Made by a program: the position numbers and the translations under genes
Virus record (IMG/VR): IMGVR_UViG_3300008450_000302
Coordinates: 1 to 29,966 of that record
Length of the DNA stretch: 29,966 nt
Strand: one strand, 5' to 3'
Origin: a virus
Shown: piece by piece, positions 22,234-28,598 of the stretch
Position numbering within the stretch: position 1 is the first letter of the stretch
Layout: every line of letters starts with the position of its first letter
Notes under the pieces: model-generated
Seen by the model: only the letters and a program-made list of their open reading frames with translations
Databases searched by the model: none
Told to the model about the DNA's origin: nothing

Positions 22234-22680
22234 CTAGGGCCGCAAGGGTTCGCCGCGCTGAAGCGCGGCGCGCTGCGCAGCCATGATCGCGCGGAGATCG
22301 ACTCCGGCCGGGCAAGAATACCGGGCCTCGTAGTTGGTGTCGGTGCTTCCGACTTCGTAGGACGGAGACGCCGTGCAGCCGACCGGCTGAAGGAATGAGC
22401 GAAGCGCCTCGTCAATCTTGCGGGGGTCAGGCTTCCAGCCGCGTGCGATACCGAAGGTCAGGCCCTGAAGCGCGCCGGCCGACGCAGAATCGCCGATGCC
22501 CCTTTGCACGAACAGGGTGTCGTCCCTCGGGTGAATAGACATGTCCATCCATCGGCCATCGACCTGGATCTTGCCGTCAAAGGTCATCTGGCCGTCTGAG
22601 GCATAGGACGCCGCCCTCTGCATCGAGGCGCAACCTGCGAGGCTAAGCGCCACAAGGATCATCGCGGGAACGTGTCGCAT
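22234..22680 (-). CDS. Lipoprotein cotranscribed with the repressor
   Basis: 148 residues. Signal peptide MRHVPAMILVALSLAGC has a canonical L-A-G-C lipobox with Cys17 and Ala at +2 (outer membrane sorting expected). The mature part is short with three further Cys features absent except a pair (GCTASP, YSCPAG) that could form a disulfide. GGAG lies 9 bases before the ATG, and the gene starts 9 bases after the repressor stop. Because it sits in the repressor operon it should be expressed in lysogens, the usual situation for lysogenic conversion or superinfection exclusion lipoproteins. Exact function is unknown. Confidence 0.78.
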   Translation of the reverse strand: MRHVPAMILVALSLAGCASMQRAASYASDGQMTFDGKIQVDGRWMDMSIHPRDDTLFVQRGIGDSASAGALQGLTFGIARGWKPDPRKIDEALRSFLQPVGCTASPSYEVGSTDTNYEARYSCPAGVDLRAIMAAQRAALQRGEPLRP

Positions 22681-22689
22681 CTCGATCTC

Positions 22690-23370
22690 CTAAAAACGGC
22701 GGATTGCCGCCAACAGCAGCCCTGTAATCTGGACTTCAACGTCTCCGCTCTGACCGTCGTCCAGCTGCACCGCTTCGGTCCAGCGGGGGTTTGTCGAGCG
22801 CGGCCACAACGTCAATCCGCCCTCGGTCACTTCGACCTCTTTGAGGGTGATTTCCCGGAGAGACCCGCCGTCTCGGTAGCGGGTGACTTCTACGATCATG
22901 CCGGAGTTCAGATTTATGCCGGCTTCGGCCAGGTCAACGATGTGAACGAGGTCGCCGGGGAAAATCTGGCGGGCGTTCATGGAGTCGCCGCGCACCTCGC
23001 GCAGCCACTGGCGGGCATGGGGGTAGCGCCGGTCGAGAGCCGCCGTCAGGAAGATCGGTTCGTCCTGGGCGGTGTCGTCAATCAAAAGCCACGCTCCTGC
23101 CTGCACGGGACCGATGAGGGGCAGTTCCGTCGTTTCCGGACGTAGGGCGGCCATCGTGGCCAGCGCGGTCGGCACGGCAACGCCGGCGGCCGTGGCGATC
23201 TTCTGAAGCGTCGCGGCTTTGGGCGTAAACGGAAACGCGGGATCGTTGAGCGGGCGGGTGATGGTGGTCGGTGCCACCCCGGCCTTTTTGGCCAAGGCGT
23301 AGGGTTTCAGGCCGGAGACGCGCAGCGCCTCGGTCAGAAAAGCCCGCGCCAGATCTGCTGCTTCTGTCAT
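22690..23370 (-). CDS. CI-like repressor with S24 (LexA-type) self-cleavage domain
   Basis: 226 residues. N-terminal helix-turn-helix (about 21-45, LKPYALAKKAGVAPTTITRP). C-terminal S24 peptidase: probable cleavage bond Ala91-Gly92 in GPVQAGAW, nucleophile Ser130 in VRGDSMN, general base Lys177 in ITLKEVEV, followed by the LTLWPRSTNP strand. All residues needed for RecA-stimulated self-cleavage are present, so SOS induction is expected. It keeps the lytic promoters off, presumably by binding the GTGCA-N4-TGCAC dyads at PL and PR. The start is ATG 23370; no Shine-Dalgarno precedes it and a -10-like CATTAT ends 6 bases before it, suggesting a leaderless mRNA. Confidence 0.92.
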   Translation of the reverse strand: MTEAADLARAFLTEALRVSGLKPYALAKKAGVAPTTITRPLNDPAFPFTPKAATLQKIATAAGVAVPTALATMAALRPETTELPLIGPVQAGAWLLIDDTAQDEPIFLTAALDRRYPHARQWLREVRGDSMNARQIFPGDLVHIVDLAEAGINLNSGMIVEVTRYRDGGSLREITLKEVEVTEGGLTLWPRSTNPRWTEAVQLDDGQSGDVEVQITGLLLAAIRRF

Positions 23371-23376
23371 GGCCGG

Positions 23377-23385
23377 ATAATGCAC
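23377..23385 (-). promoter_or_regulatory. PRM: PRM-like -10 element of the repressor gene with an overlapping operator half-site
   Basis: CATTAT on the - strand (23382-23377) lies 6 bases before the repressor ATG and would place the start point at the A of the start codon. No good -35 is seen 17 bases upstream, as in activator-dependent PRM promoters. ATGCAC (23380-23385) is a half operator over this -10, suitable for autoregulation. Confidence 0.5.
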
Positions 23386-23405
23386 AGAAGCCGCCTCAAC
23401 GGGTC

Positions 23406-23419
23406 GTGCATTTACGCAT
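23406..23419. promoter_or_regulatory. Operator OR2, degenerate (GTGCA-N4-CGCAT)
   Basis: GTGCATTTACGCAT keeps one perfect half-site and 3 of 5 bases in the other. It ends at the first base of the PR -35 and is centred 23 bases from OR1. This mirrors the OL2-OL1 pair, and a repressor bound here could contact polymerase at PRM. Confidence 0.55.
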
Positions 23420-23447
23420 TGACTAACCGTGCATTCCTGCACATTCT
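23419..23447 (+). promoter_or_regulatory. PR: PR-like early rightward promoter
   Basis: -35 TTGACT (23419-23424), 17-base spacer, -10 CATTCT (23442-23447). The start would be near 23454, directly at the ATG of the Cro-like gene (23455). The spacer contains OR1. The segment GCATTGAC plus CCGTGCA-N4-TGCAC is shared with PL, so the two promoters descend from a common control sequence. Confidence 0.7.
23429..23442. promoter_or_regulatory. Operator OR1 (GTGCA-N4-TGCAC)
   Basis: GTGCATTCCTGCAC is a perfect 5 bp dyad with a 4-base spacer, lying wholly between the PR -35 and the first base of its -10. It differs from OL1 only at spacer positions. Two such perfect sites, one in each divergent early promoter, are strong evidence of a phage operator. 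Confidence 0.78.
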
Positions 23448-23454
23448 GAGCGGC

Positions 23455-23766
23455 ATGATTACCATCGCGCCTGAGGTTATTGCCGTCGAAGAGGCCGCGG
23501 CCCGCCACGGCATTCGCATGGCCGACGTTCTTGATGGCGTCGGCGTGGCCCAGTCGACCTGGTGGCGTTGGCGGCACAAGGGGATCGAGCCGCATCTGAA
23601 GACCTTGAGAAAGGTCCGGTCGGAACTCGATCGTGTGCTCGCTGACAAACCCGGTTCGCATGGTCCCGCTCCTGTGGTGGACGACGCGCCGACCATGGCC
23701 GCCGGGACTGCCTGTGGCGCCGATAATCGAAACGAGAACATCACGCGAACAGGAGAGGCTGCATGA
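23455..23766 (+). CDS. Cro-like regulator
   Basis: 103 residues. After MITIAPEVIAVEEAAARHG, a helix-turn-helix runs about 20-45 (RMADVLDGVGVAQSTWWRWR), then a short helix K-T-L-R-K-V-R-S-E-L-D-R-V-L. The C-terminal 40 residues look disordered. It is the first gene of the rightward operon, divergent from the repressor, the Cro position. There is no ribosome binding site and the predicted start point is at or within a base or so of the ATG, so a leaderless mRNA is likely. Its stop overlaps the next ATG (ATGA). Confidence 0.82.
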   Translation: MITIAPEVIAVEEAAARHGIRMADVLDGVGVAQSTWWRWRHKGIEPHLKTLRKVRSELDRVLADKPGSHGPAPVVDDAPTMAAGTACGADNRNENITRTGEAA

Positions 23767-24218
23767 TCCGCGCGGATCCGGGCCGTTGGCTGAAGCTGAA
23801 GACGCGGCAGCTGATCGCGGCGTGTGGCGGTCTGGATGAGGCGTCGCGGGCCTGTGCCGAGGGGTGCCGTCATTATTCGATCCCGCACCTGAGCCGGTGC
23901 CAGGTGGCGGGCGGGCCCGACTTCCTGCCGATCGACATCGTGCTGTGTCTCGAGGCCTATTGCGGCGAGGCCATCGTCACGGCGGCCATGGCCGAGGCGC
24001 GGCCCAGTGTGGTTGAGGCCGGGGACCTGCGGGACGAACTGTCCGACGTGGTCGAGGGCGGGGCCGCCCTGATGACGCGGTATCGCGCGGTGATGGCCGA
24101 CGGGCGGATGGATGCGGTCGAGCGGCACGAGATGTCGGCCCTGCTGGACCAGCTGGTCGATGAGGTGCGCGAGGCGCAGGCGGCGCTGACGCCGGGGCCG
24201 AAGCTGGTGCGCTCATGA
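23763..24218 (+). CDS. Early regulatory protein, CII / CP76-like (tentative)
   Basis: 151 residues starting at an ATG overlapping the Cro-like stop. LKTRQLIAACGGLDEASRAC followed by A-E-G-C-R-H-Y-S-I-P-H-L-S-R-C resembles a helix-turn-helix, and F-L-P-I-D-I-V-L-C-L-E-A-Y-C-G, then A-I-V-T-A-A-M-A, resembles the end of phage regulatory CII-like (CP76) proteins, in which a tetramer activates repressor synthesis. The similarity is of pattern only. The second half is a helical, acidic segment with RHEMSALLDQLVDEVREAQA. Confidence 0.6.
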   Translation: MIRADPGRWLKLKTRQLIAACGGLDEASRACAEGCRHYSIPHLSRCQVAGGPDFLPIDIVLCLEAYCGEAIVTAAMAEARPSVVEAGDLRDELSDVVEGGAALMTRYRAVMADGRMDAVERHEMSALLDQLVDEVREAQAALTPGPKLVRS

Positions 24219-24745
24219 GCGCGCGGGCGTGTGATGTCAGCGCGATCTTTATCGCCGAGAAGCGCCGGCTGAATGCCAGCTGGGCGGCCATTTCGCGCAT
24301 GACCGGGGTGCCGGAGATGGCGCTGCGGGAGCACCATGATCCGAGCCTGTTCCAGACCCTGGCGGCACCGGTGCGCAAGGATGCCCGGTCGGACCGGGAG
24401 AAGGTGCGCGATGCCCTGGTCGAGCGCGGGTGCAGTTTCGACCAGGCGGTGATCCTGTCACGGATGTGGATGGCCGGGCCGGCACGGCGCAAGGCGACGG
24501 AACTGGCGTCGGGCATCGCGACCGGCGAGGCCGCGGGCCATGCGGTGCGGATGGCGTTGAGGGTCGCGCGGCGGTTCGGGGTTGTGCCGTCCAGTGCCGG
24601 GAGTTCATCGGCGGGCGTGGGATATTCGCTGACGCCCGCATCGGTCGTGGCCATGTCGAAGATGGCGGGCCTGGGTCAGGATCATGCCTCTTTGCGGCCT
24701 ACCGCCGCCCTGGTTGAGGGCGGCCACCCGATGGTGCGGCGATGA
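24215..24745 (+). CDS. Unknown early protein with possible HTH
   Basis: 176 residues, overlapping its neighbours by 4 bases at each end. DVSAIFIAEKRRLNASWAAI-SRMTGVPEMALREHHDP is a helix-turn-helix-like N-terminus (S-W-A-A-I-S-R-M-T-G-V-P-E-x-A-L-R). A second helical part follows, SDREKVRDALVERGCSFDQA, and the rest is low complexity. It may be another transcription factor of the early operon. No family recognised. Confidence 0.65.
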   Translation: MSARACDVSAIFIAEKRRLNASWAAISRMTGVPEMALREHHDPSLFQTLAAPVRKDARSDREKVRDALVERGCSFDQAVILSRMWMAGPARRKATELASGIATGEAAGHAVRMALRVARRFGVVPSSAGSSSAGVGYSLTPASVVAMSKMAGLGQDHASLRPTAALVEGGHPMVRR

Positions 24746-25158
24746 GCGGGCGGCCGGGCCGGGGCCGGACGCGGGCCGTCAAGGCCGTCAAGGCGGTCGA
24801 GACCTCGGCCGAGTGGCATGCGGTGCTGGCGCTGGCCCTGACGTGTGCGGACGATGCCGACCGGGGCGCGATGGATTGTGCCGAGGCCGAGGCGCGGCGG
24901 GCGACCCTGTCTAACCGGATGAACACCGCCTCGACCGCCCTGTTCGACCGGCGGGCGGGCGCGGCGATTGCCGATGTGGCCAAGGCCTGGGTGCGGATCG
25001 CGCGGGCCTTTGCACGGCGCGAGACGCCGCAGGGCCTGCGCCGGGACATGGCCGCCATGGTCGCCGATGGGGCGACGTTTCTGGATCTGCAGCTGCACCG
25101 GTTGGCCACGGCCGATTTCGAGCGGGCGCACCACGGAAGACCGGAGGTTTACGGATGA
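24742..25158 (+). CDS. Unknown early protein
   Basis: 138 residues with a basic N-terminus (MSGRPGRGRTRAVKAVKAVE) followed by an all-helical Ala/Arg-rich body (EWHAVLALALTCADDADRGA, WVRIARAFARRETPQGLRRD). It overlaps both neighbours by 4 bases. Nothing diagnostic is present; the predicted fold would be a helical bundle and binding to nucleic acid is possible from the basic end. Confidence 0.62.
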   Translation: MSGRPGRGRTRAVKAVKAVETSAEWHAVLALALTCADDADRGAMDCAEAEARRATLSNRMNTASTALFDRRAGAAIADVAKAWVRIARAFARRETPQGLRRDMAAMVADGATFLDLQLHRLATADFERAHHGRPEVYG

Positions 25159-25823
25159 GGAATGAGATTTCTGCCGAGCCGGTCATGACGGCGGCTCATA
25201 TTGCGGTCGCTATTGTGGCGGCCTGTGGGGTGACCGGGACCAAGCCCGAACGGGCGTTTGACAACGGCGACGGCCAGGGCCGGACGCGGGTCATGGCGGC
25301 GGCCGGTTGTATGGCGCGGCTGGGCTGGTCCAAGGCCGATGCCGCGCGGCTGTTCCGGGTGCATCCGAACCGGTTGACACCGTCGGGTCAGGGTCTGGCG
25401 CGAATCGAGACCACCCACCTGCTGATCATTGCGGAGGCCTTGGCCGCGCATGGGCTGTGTCAGCCGGACAATGCGCGGGCCCGGTTCCTGAGGCCGTATG
25501 GGCCGGGCGCGGACGCCAAGGAGGCCGTCACCAAAAATTCGCCCGAGGCGGCTGCGGCGGCGACGCCTCAGCGTAAGGCCGGCAGCGGTGAAGCGGCGGT
25601 TGCGGCAGATGTGCGGGCGATCCCGCGTCGTCCGACGGCTTCGGCGGCGCGGCCTGATCCCCTGAAGACCGAGCGGCTGAGGCCAGTGACGGACCGGGTG
25701 GTCCGGTGGACGCGCCAGCAGCTGGCCCTGGGGGCCGATGTGGATTTCGTGGCCTGGTGTTTCGACGTGGATGCAGGGGTGCTGGCCCAGCGGGTGCGGC
25801 CGGTTCAGGCGGTGGCGGCGTGA
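25155..25823 (+). CDS. Unknown early DNA-binding-type protein (DnaA domain IV-like helix-turn-helix, tentative)
   Basis: 222 residues. The N-terminal 80 residues are helical: AAHIAVAIVAACGVTGTKPE, then G-R-T-R-V-M-A-A-A-G-C-M-A-R-L-G-W-S-K-A-D-A-A-R-L-F and RVHPNRLTP. This order (R-x-R, a long Ala-rich helix, then S-x-x-x-x-A-x-x-F) recalls the C-terminal DNA-binding domain of DnaA, but the signature D-H-S/T is absent. A Pro/Ala-rich linker and a helical C-terminus with VTDRVVRWTRQQLALGADVD follow. Role unproven. Confidence 0.6.
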   Translation: MRNEISAEPVMTAAHIAVAIVAACGVTGTKPERAFDNGDGQGRTRVMAAAGCMARLGWSKADAARLFRVHPNRLTPSGQGLARIETTHLLIIAEALAAHGLCQPDNARARFLRPYGPGADAKEAVTKNSPEAAAAATPQRKAGSGEAAVAADVRAIPRRPTASAARPDPLKTERLRPVTDRVVRWTRQQLALGADVDFVAWCFDVDAGVLAQRVRPVQAVAA

Positions 25824-25930
25824 GTGGGTCGCGCTGGGAGTTTTCCGCCTCGGCCGAGGGTTGGGGCGTGGTCGCGGTTTTCGTCGCGGGCCTGATGGTC
25901 GGCCTGTTTGCCGGGGCGGCTTTCCTGTGA
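25820..25930 (+). CDS. 36-residue single-span membrane protein
   Basis: GTG 25820 to TGA 25928-25930, overlapping the stop before it and the GTG of the next gene. SGSRWEFSASAEGWGVVAVF leads into a hydrophobic Gly/Ala/Val segment, V-A-G-L-M-V-G-L-F-A-G-A-A-F-L, a likely single transmembrane span. Overlaps on both sides suggest it is real. The ATG-less start is the main weakness. Confidence 0.48.
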   Translation: MSGSRWEFSASAEGWGVVAVFVAGLMVGLFAGAAFL

Positions 25931-26304
25931 GCGCCCAGATCTTGCCCTTTCCGGCCCGGCCTGCGCCGGTGCCGCCGGTTCCCGCGCCCGGGGCCTGTGC
26001 CGTCGGCGACATGGTGGTGACCTGTATCAATGCCACGGTTGGCCTGTGGTGCGCGTGGCCGGTGGCCGAGGTCGATGGCGACGGGGTGGTGATTGCCGTC
26101 TCGGCCCGCGACGGTCGGCGGATCGGCGTGGACGGGGTGAACTGTCAGCCGATGGTCTATGGCCTGAGGGCGGTCGATCATCAGCCGGCGGCGTTTGCGG
26201 CCATGCGGTGGCGGACCTGGCGCGAGCCGGGGGATGCGCTGCTGGATTTCGCCGAGATCGGGCCTGTGCCCGTCAACGATGCAGGGGCGGGACCTGCGCC
26301 ATGA
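25927..26304 (+). CDS. Unknown early beta-rich protein
   Basis: 125 residues from GTG 25927, overlapping the upstream stop. A Pro-rich N-terminus (ILPFPARPAPVPPVPAPG) is followed by a probable small beta barrel: GDMVVTCINATVGLWCAWPV, then V-D-G-D-G-V-V-I-A-V-S-A-R-D-G-R-R-I-G-V-D. Ends in an acidic tail. No family assignment. Overlaps the methyltransferase start by 4 bases. Confidence 0.6.
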   Translation: MSAQILPFPARPAPVPPVPAPGACAVGDMVVTCINATVGLWCAWPVAEVDGDGVVIAVSARDGRRIGVDGVNCQPMVYGLRAVDHQPAAFAAMRWRTWREPGDALLDFAEIGPVPVNDAGAGPAP

Positions 26305-27044
26305 GCCGACAGAGTGTTGCGGCCGCGATGCCGCCAAAGGGCAAGCCCGCCAATAGCCGGGCGACCATGGCCGACCGCGTCGAAGGGGGCGCGAGCCTGG
26401 ACTATTTTCCGTCGCCGCCGTGGTGGGGCCGGGCGCTGGGTGACGTGCTGAGGCGGTTGGACCTGCCGACAGACGGCATGATGTGTGAGGAACCGGCGGC
26501 CGGTGAGGGCCATCTGGCGCATGGCCTGGCCGATGTGTTCGCCATGGTGCGGGCGTCGGACATTCACGCCTATCCGCCGCGGGCCAGTGTCCAGGCGATG
26601 GGTGCCCAGCCGATTGCGGTGCGGGATTATCTGGATGCCGGGGCGCGGTCAGGGGTTGCGCCGGACTGGACCGTGACGAATCCGCCTTTTGGTCCGTTGA
26701 CGACTGCGTTCATCCGGCAGGCCGTGAGTCGGTCGCGGGTCGGGGTTGCCATGCTGCTGCAGCTGAGGCTGCTGGAAGGGACCGGGCGGCATGCCCTGTT
26801 CCGGGAGTGTGGCCTGTACGCGACCGCCGTGATTCCCCGGCGGGGATCGGGTCTGCGCAAGGGCCTGTGGCAGCCGGGGCTGTCCACGGCGACGGCCTAT
26901 GGCTGGTTCATCTTCATCAAGCCGGGCGTGGTCGCGGGCTGGGACGGATTCGAGGGCGAGGCCCGGCAGGTCTGGGTTGAGCCCGATGCCTGCGTGACGT
27001 TCAGCCGGGACAGCGACCGGGCGTTCGCGGGGTTGGGGTCATGA
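26301..27044 (+). CDS. Phage DNA N6-adenine-type methyltransferase
   Basis: 247 residues. DYFPSPPWWGRAL (34-46) is the phage-type opening motif, EEPAAGEGHLAHGL (63-76) is the SAM-binding motif I, D87 in ASDIHAY fits motif II, and TNPPFGP (126-132) is catalytic motif IV of the D/N-P-P-F/Y class. The tail contains GWFIFIKPG, a motif VIII-like stretch. It would methylate adenine (cytosine N4 is possible) in DNA, either protecting the phage from host restriction or marking the replication origin. No partner restriction enzyme is present, so it is a solitary enzyme. Confidence 0.85.
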   Translation: MSRQSVAAAMPPKGKPANSRATMADRVEGGASLDYFPSPPWWGRALGDVLRRLDLPTDGMMCEEPAAGEGHLAHGLADVFAMVRASDIHAYPPRASVQAMGAQPIAVRDYLDAGARSGVAPDWTVTNPPFGPLTTAFIRQAVSRSRVGVAMLLQLRLLEGTGRHALFRECGLYATAVIPRRGSGLRKGLWQPGLSTATAYGWFIFIKPGVVAGWDGFEGEARQVWVEPDACVTFSRDSDRAFAGLGS

Positions 27045-27277
27045 GCCGCGACCTGTTCGGGTTCGATACCCGCAGCGGAGACCGCCAGCCCGGGGCCGAG
27101 GTCGATCTGACGCTGATCCTGCATCGCGAGGGGGCCTCGGCTTGGTTGCTGGGCGAGAGCCTGGACGCGCGAGAGGCCAAGTGGGTTCCGAAGAGTCAAG
27201 TGCGGCGTGGCGAAGGCCGCGACGAAAACGTGTGGTCGATGCCGGCATGGCTGGCGCGTGATCGGGGTTGGATATGA
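27041..27277 (+). CDS. Small early protein, WlPkSqv-type
   Basis: 78 residues. VDLTLILHREGASAWLLGES, A-K-W-V-P-K-S-Q-V and SMPAWLARDRGWI: this order (L-I-L-x-x-E-x-x-x-A-x-L-L, W-x-P-K-S-Q-V, M-P-x-W-L-A-x-x-x-G) is shared by a common family of small phage proteins of unknown function found near replication genes. The gene overlaps its neighbours at ATGA junctions. Confidence 0.72.
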   Translation: MSRDLFGFDTRSGDRQPGAEVDLTLILHREGASAWLLGESLDAREAKWVPKSQVRRGEGRDENVWSMPAWLARDRGWI

Positions 27278-27630
27278 GCGTGGCAAAGAACCATTTCGAG
27301 GCGTCGCTGAACGTGCTGCGCGAAGAGTTGCGGGCGGTCACGGCGGCGCGCCGGTCGATCCTGAGCGACCGCGAGCTGGCGGCGACGGACGGGGTGCATC
27401 ATCAGCAGTTGCTGAAACAGACCATGGCCGAGATGGCCCAGCATGCGCGGGCGATCAGCCTGTTGGAGCGGGTCGTGGCCGGTGACCTGGTCGAGATGGC
27501 CCTGCCCGATCCGGTGCCCTCGCCCGCCTTTGTAAAGGCCCCGCGGCCGGTGCGGCAGACGGCGCTGGTGCGGCGCACGCCCGATGCGGTGGCGGTGGCC
27601 CGGCGCGCGCCGCTGGGAGGCTGGGCATGA
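27274..27630 (+). CDS. Unknown helical early protein
   Basis: 118 residues from ATG 27274, overlapping the upstream stop. The first 65 residues form a long helix with heptad-like spacing (HFEASLNVLREELRAVTAAR and QQLLKQTMAEMAQHARAISL), suggesting a coiled-coil dimer. The rest is Pro/Arg-rich and basic. Located directly before the replication initiator gene, it could be a helicase-loader-type accessory, but no motif supports this. Confidence 0.62.
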   Translation: MSVAKNHFEASLNVLREELRAVTAARRSILSDRELAATDGVHHQQLLKQTMAEMAQHARAISLLERVVAGDLVEMALPDPVPSPAFVKAPRPVRQTALVRRTPDAVAVARRAPLGGWA

Positions 27631-28598
27631 GCGATGTGGCGGTGACCTGGGCCAAGGCGCAGGTCTGTCTGAACAAGGCCGGCAAGCCCGACCGGTCGGC
27701 CAAACAGGTGCTGGTTCACATGGCCAGCTATGCCGACGCCTCGGGCGAGGCCTGGGTGCTGGTCGATGTGCTGAAGATGGAAATGGATGTCGAATATCGG
27801 ACCGTGGAGCGGGGCCGGGCCGCCCTGGTGGCCGCCGGTCTGCTGATCAAGACGGACAAGACCCGGGTGCATCGGGGCAAGCGGATCCCGGTCTATCAGT
27901 TGCCGCTCGAACAGGGTCACGCCTCGACCGTTCGGCGGATGATGGCCGAGCGTGCGGCGAGCCCTTCCCCCGTCACCCATGACGGGGGAAGCGAGGGGCT
28001 TGGGGCGTCACCCATGACGGGGGAGAATTGCACGGATGACGGGGCTAGGGGCGTCACGGGTGACGCCCAAATAGGGAAGGGAAAAGATAAAGAGCTAACG
28101 CTCAGCGCGGGCGTGCGCGAGGACATCGATCTGGCGATCAAGGGATGGGCGTCGAAGGCGCCCGAACGGGTGGCACCGGTGAAGGTCGAGCGGGCCTGGC
28201 GGGATGCGATCGACCGGACGGGTCGCGCATCGGGCCAGCTGCTGGTCGCCGTGCGGGCTGCGCTGGCTGCGGACCCGGACTTCAAGCGCGGCAAGGCGAT
28301 GAACCTCGATCGGTGGCTGGATGACGGACGGTTTGAAGGCTGGCTGGTCGAGGGCGAGGCCGGGGTGGTCGAGCCCAGGGCCGGATGGGTCGGGCCGGAA
28401 GAGGTGCGGGCCGCCGTGGCCGGGGTCATGCAGGCCGGGCCCATGGCCAGCTATTTCGAGCCCGCGGGCTGGGACGGCGAGCGGCGGGCCGTGATGGTCC
28501 GAACCCGGTTCGCGGCCGACAAGCTGAGCGAGATGGCCGGGCGGACGCTGAAGGCCATGGGTGTCTCCATCGAGTGCGAAAAGGGTGTGCGGGCATGA
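27627..28598 (+). CDS. Phage replication initiator (lambda O-like) carrying the origin
   Basis: 323 residues. Residues 10-95 form a winged helix-turn-helix (KQVLVHMASYADASGEAWVL, then V-E-Y-R-T-V-E-R-G-R-A-A-L-V-A-A-G-L-L) as in phage initiator and replisome organiser N-termini. A low-complexity linker (about 108-160) encodes four repeated DNA sites (27971-28065), the lambda O arrangement. The C-terminal half is helical (VERAWRDAIDRTGRASGQLL, F-K-R-G-K-A-M-N-L-D-R-W-L-D-D-G-R-F-E-G-W), typical of helicase-loading parts. It would bind the repeats, unwind the neighbouring AT-rich DNA and recruit the host helicase. Confidence 0.78.
   Translation: MSDVAVTWAKAQVCLNKAGKPDRSAKQVLVHMASYADASGEAWVLVDVLKMEMDVEYRTVERGRAALVAAGLLIKTDKTRVHRGKRIPVYQLPLEQGHASTVRRMMAERAASPSPVTHDGGSEGLGASPMTGENCTDDGARGVTGDAQIGKGKDKELTLSAGVREDIDLAIKGWASKAPERVAPVKVERAWRDAIDRTGRASGQLLVAVRAALAADPDFKRGKAMNLDRWLDDGRFEGWLVEGEAGVVEPRAGWVGPEEVRAAVAGVMQAGPMASYFEPAGWDGERRAVMVRTRFAADKLSEMAGRTLKAMGVSIECEKGVRA
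27971..28068. repeat. ori: Replication origin iterons: four CGTCA-N4-TGACG dyads
   Basis: Sites at 27971-27984 (CGTCACCCATGACG), 28006-28019 (same sequence), 28028-28041 (TTGCACGGATGACG, degenerate left half) and 28052-28065 (CGTCACGGGTGACG, inside the perfect repeat GGGCGTCAC-GG-GTGACGCCC, 28049-28068). Starts are 35, 22 and 24 bases apart. The first two share 19 identical bases but are read in different codon phases (P-V-T-H-D-G versus S-P-M-T-G-E), so the DNA, not the protein, is conserved. Confidence 0.78.
28069..28100. other. AT-rich DNA unwinding segment next to the iterons
   Basis: Right after the last iteron about 30 bases are unusually A-rich on the + strand for this GC-rich genome, e.g. 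AAATAGGG, GGGAAAAGATAAAGAGC, TAACGC. In lambda O the easily melted element likewise lies beside the O-binding iterons. It is purine-rich on one strand, as in many unwinding elements. Confidence 0.6.
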
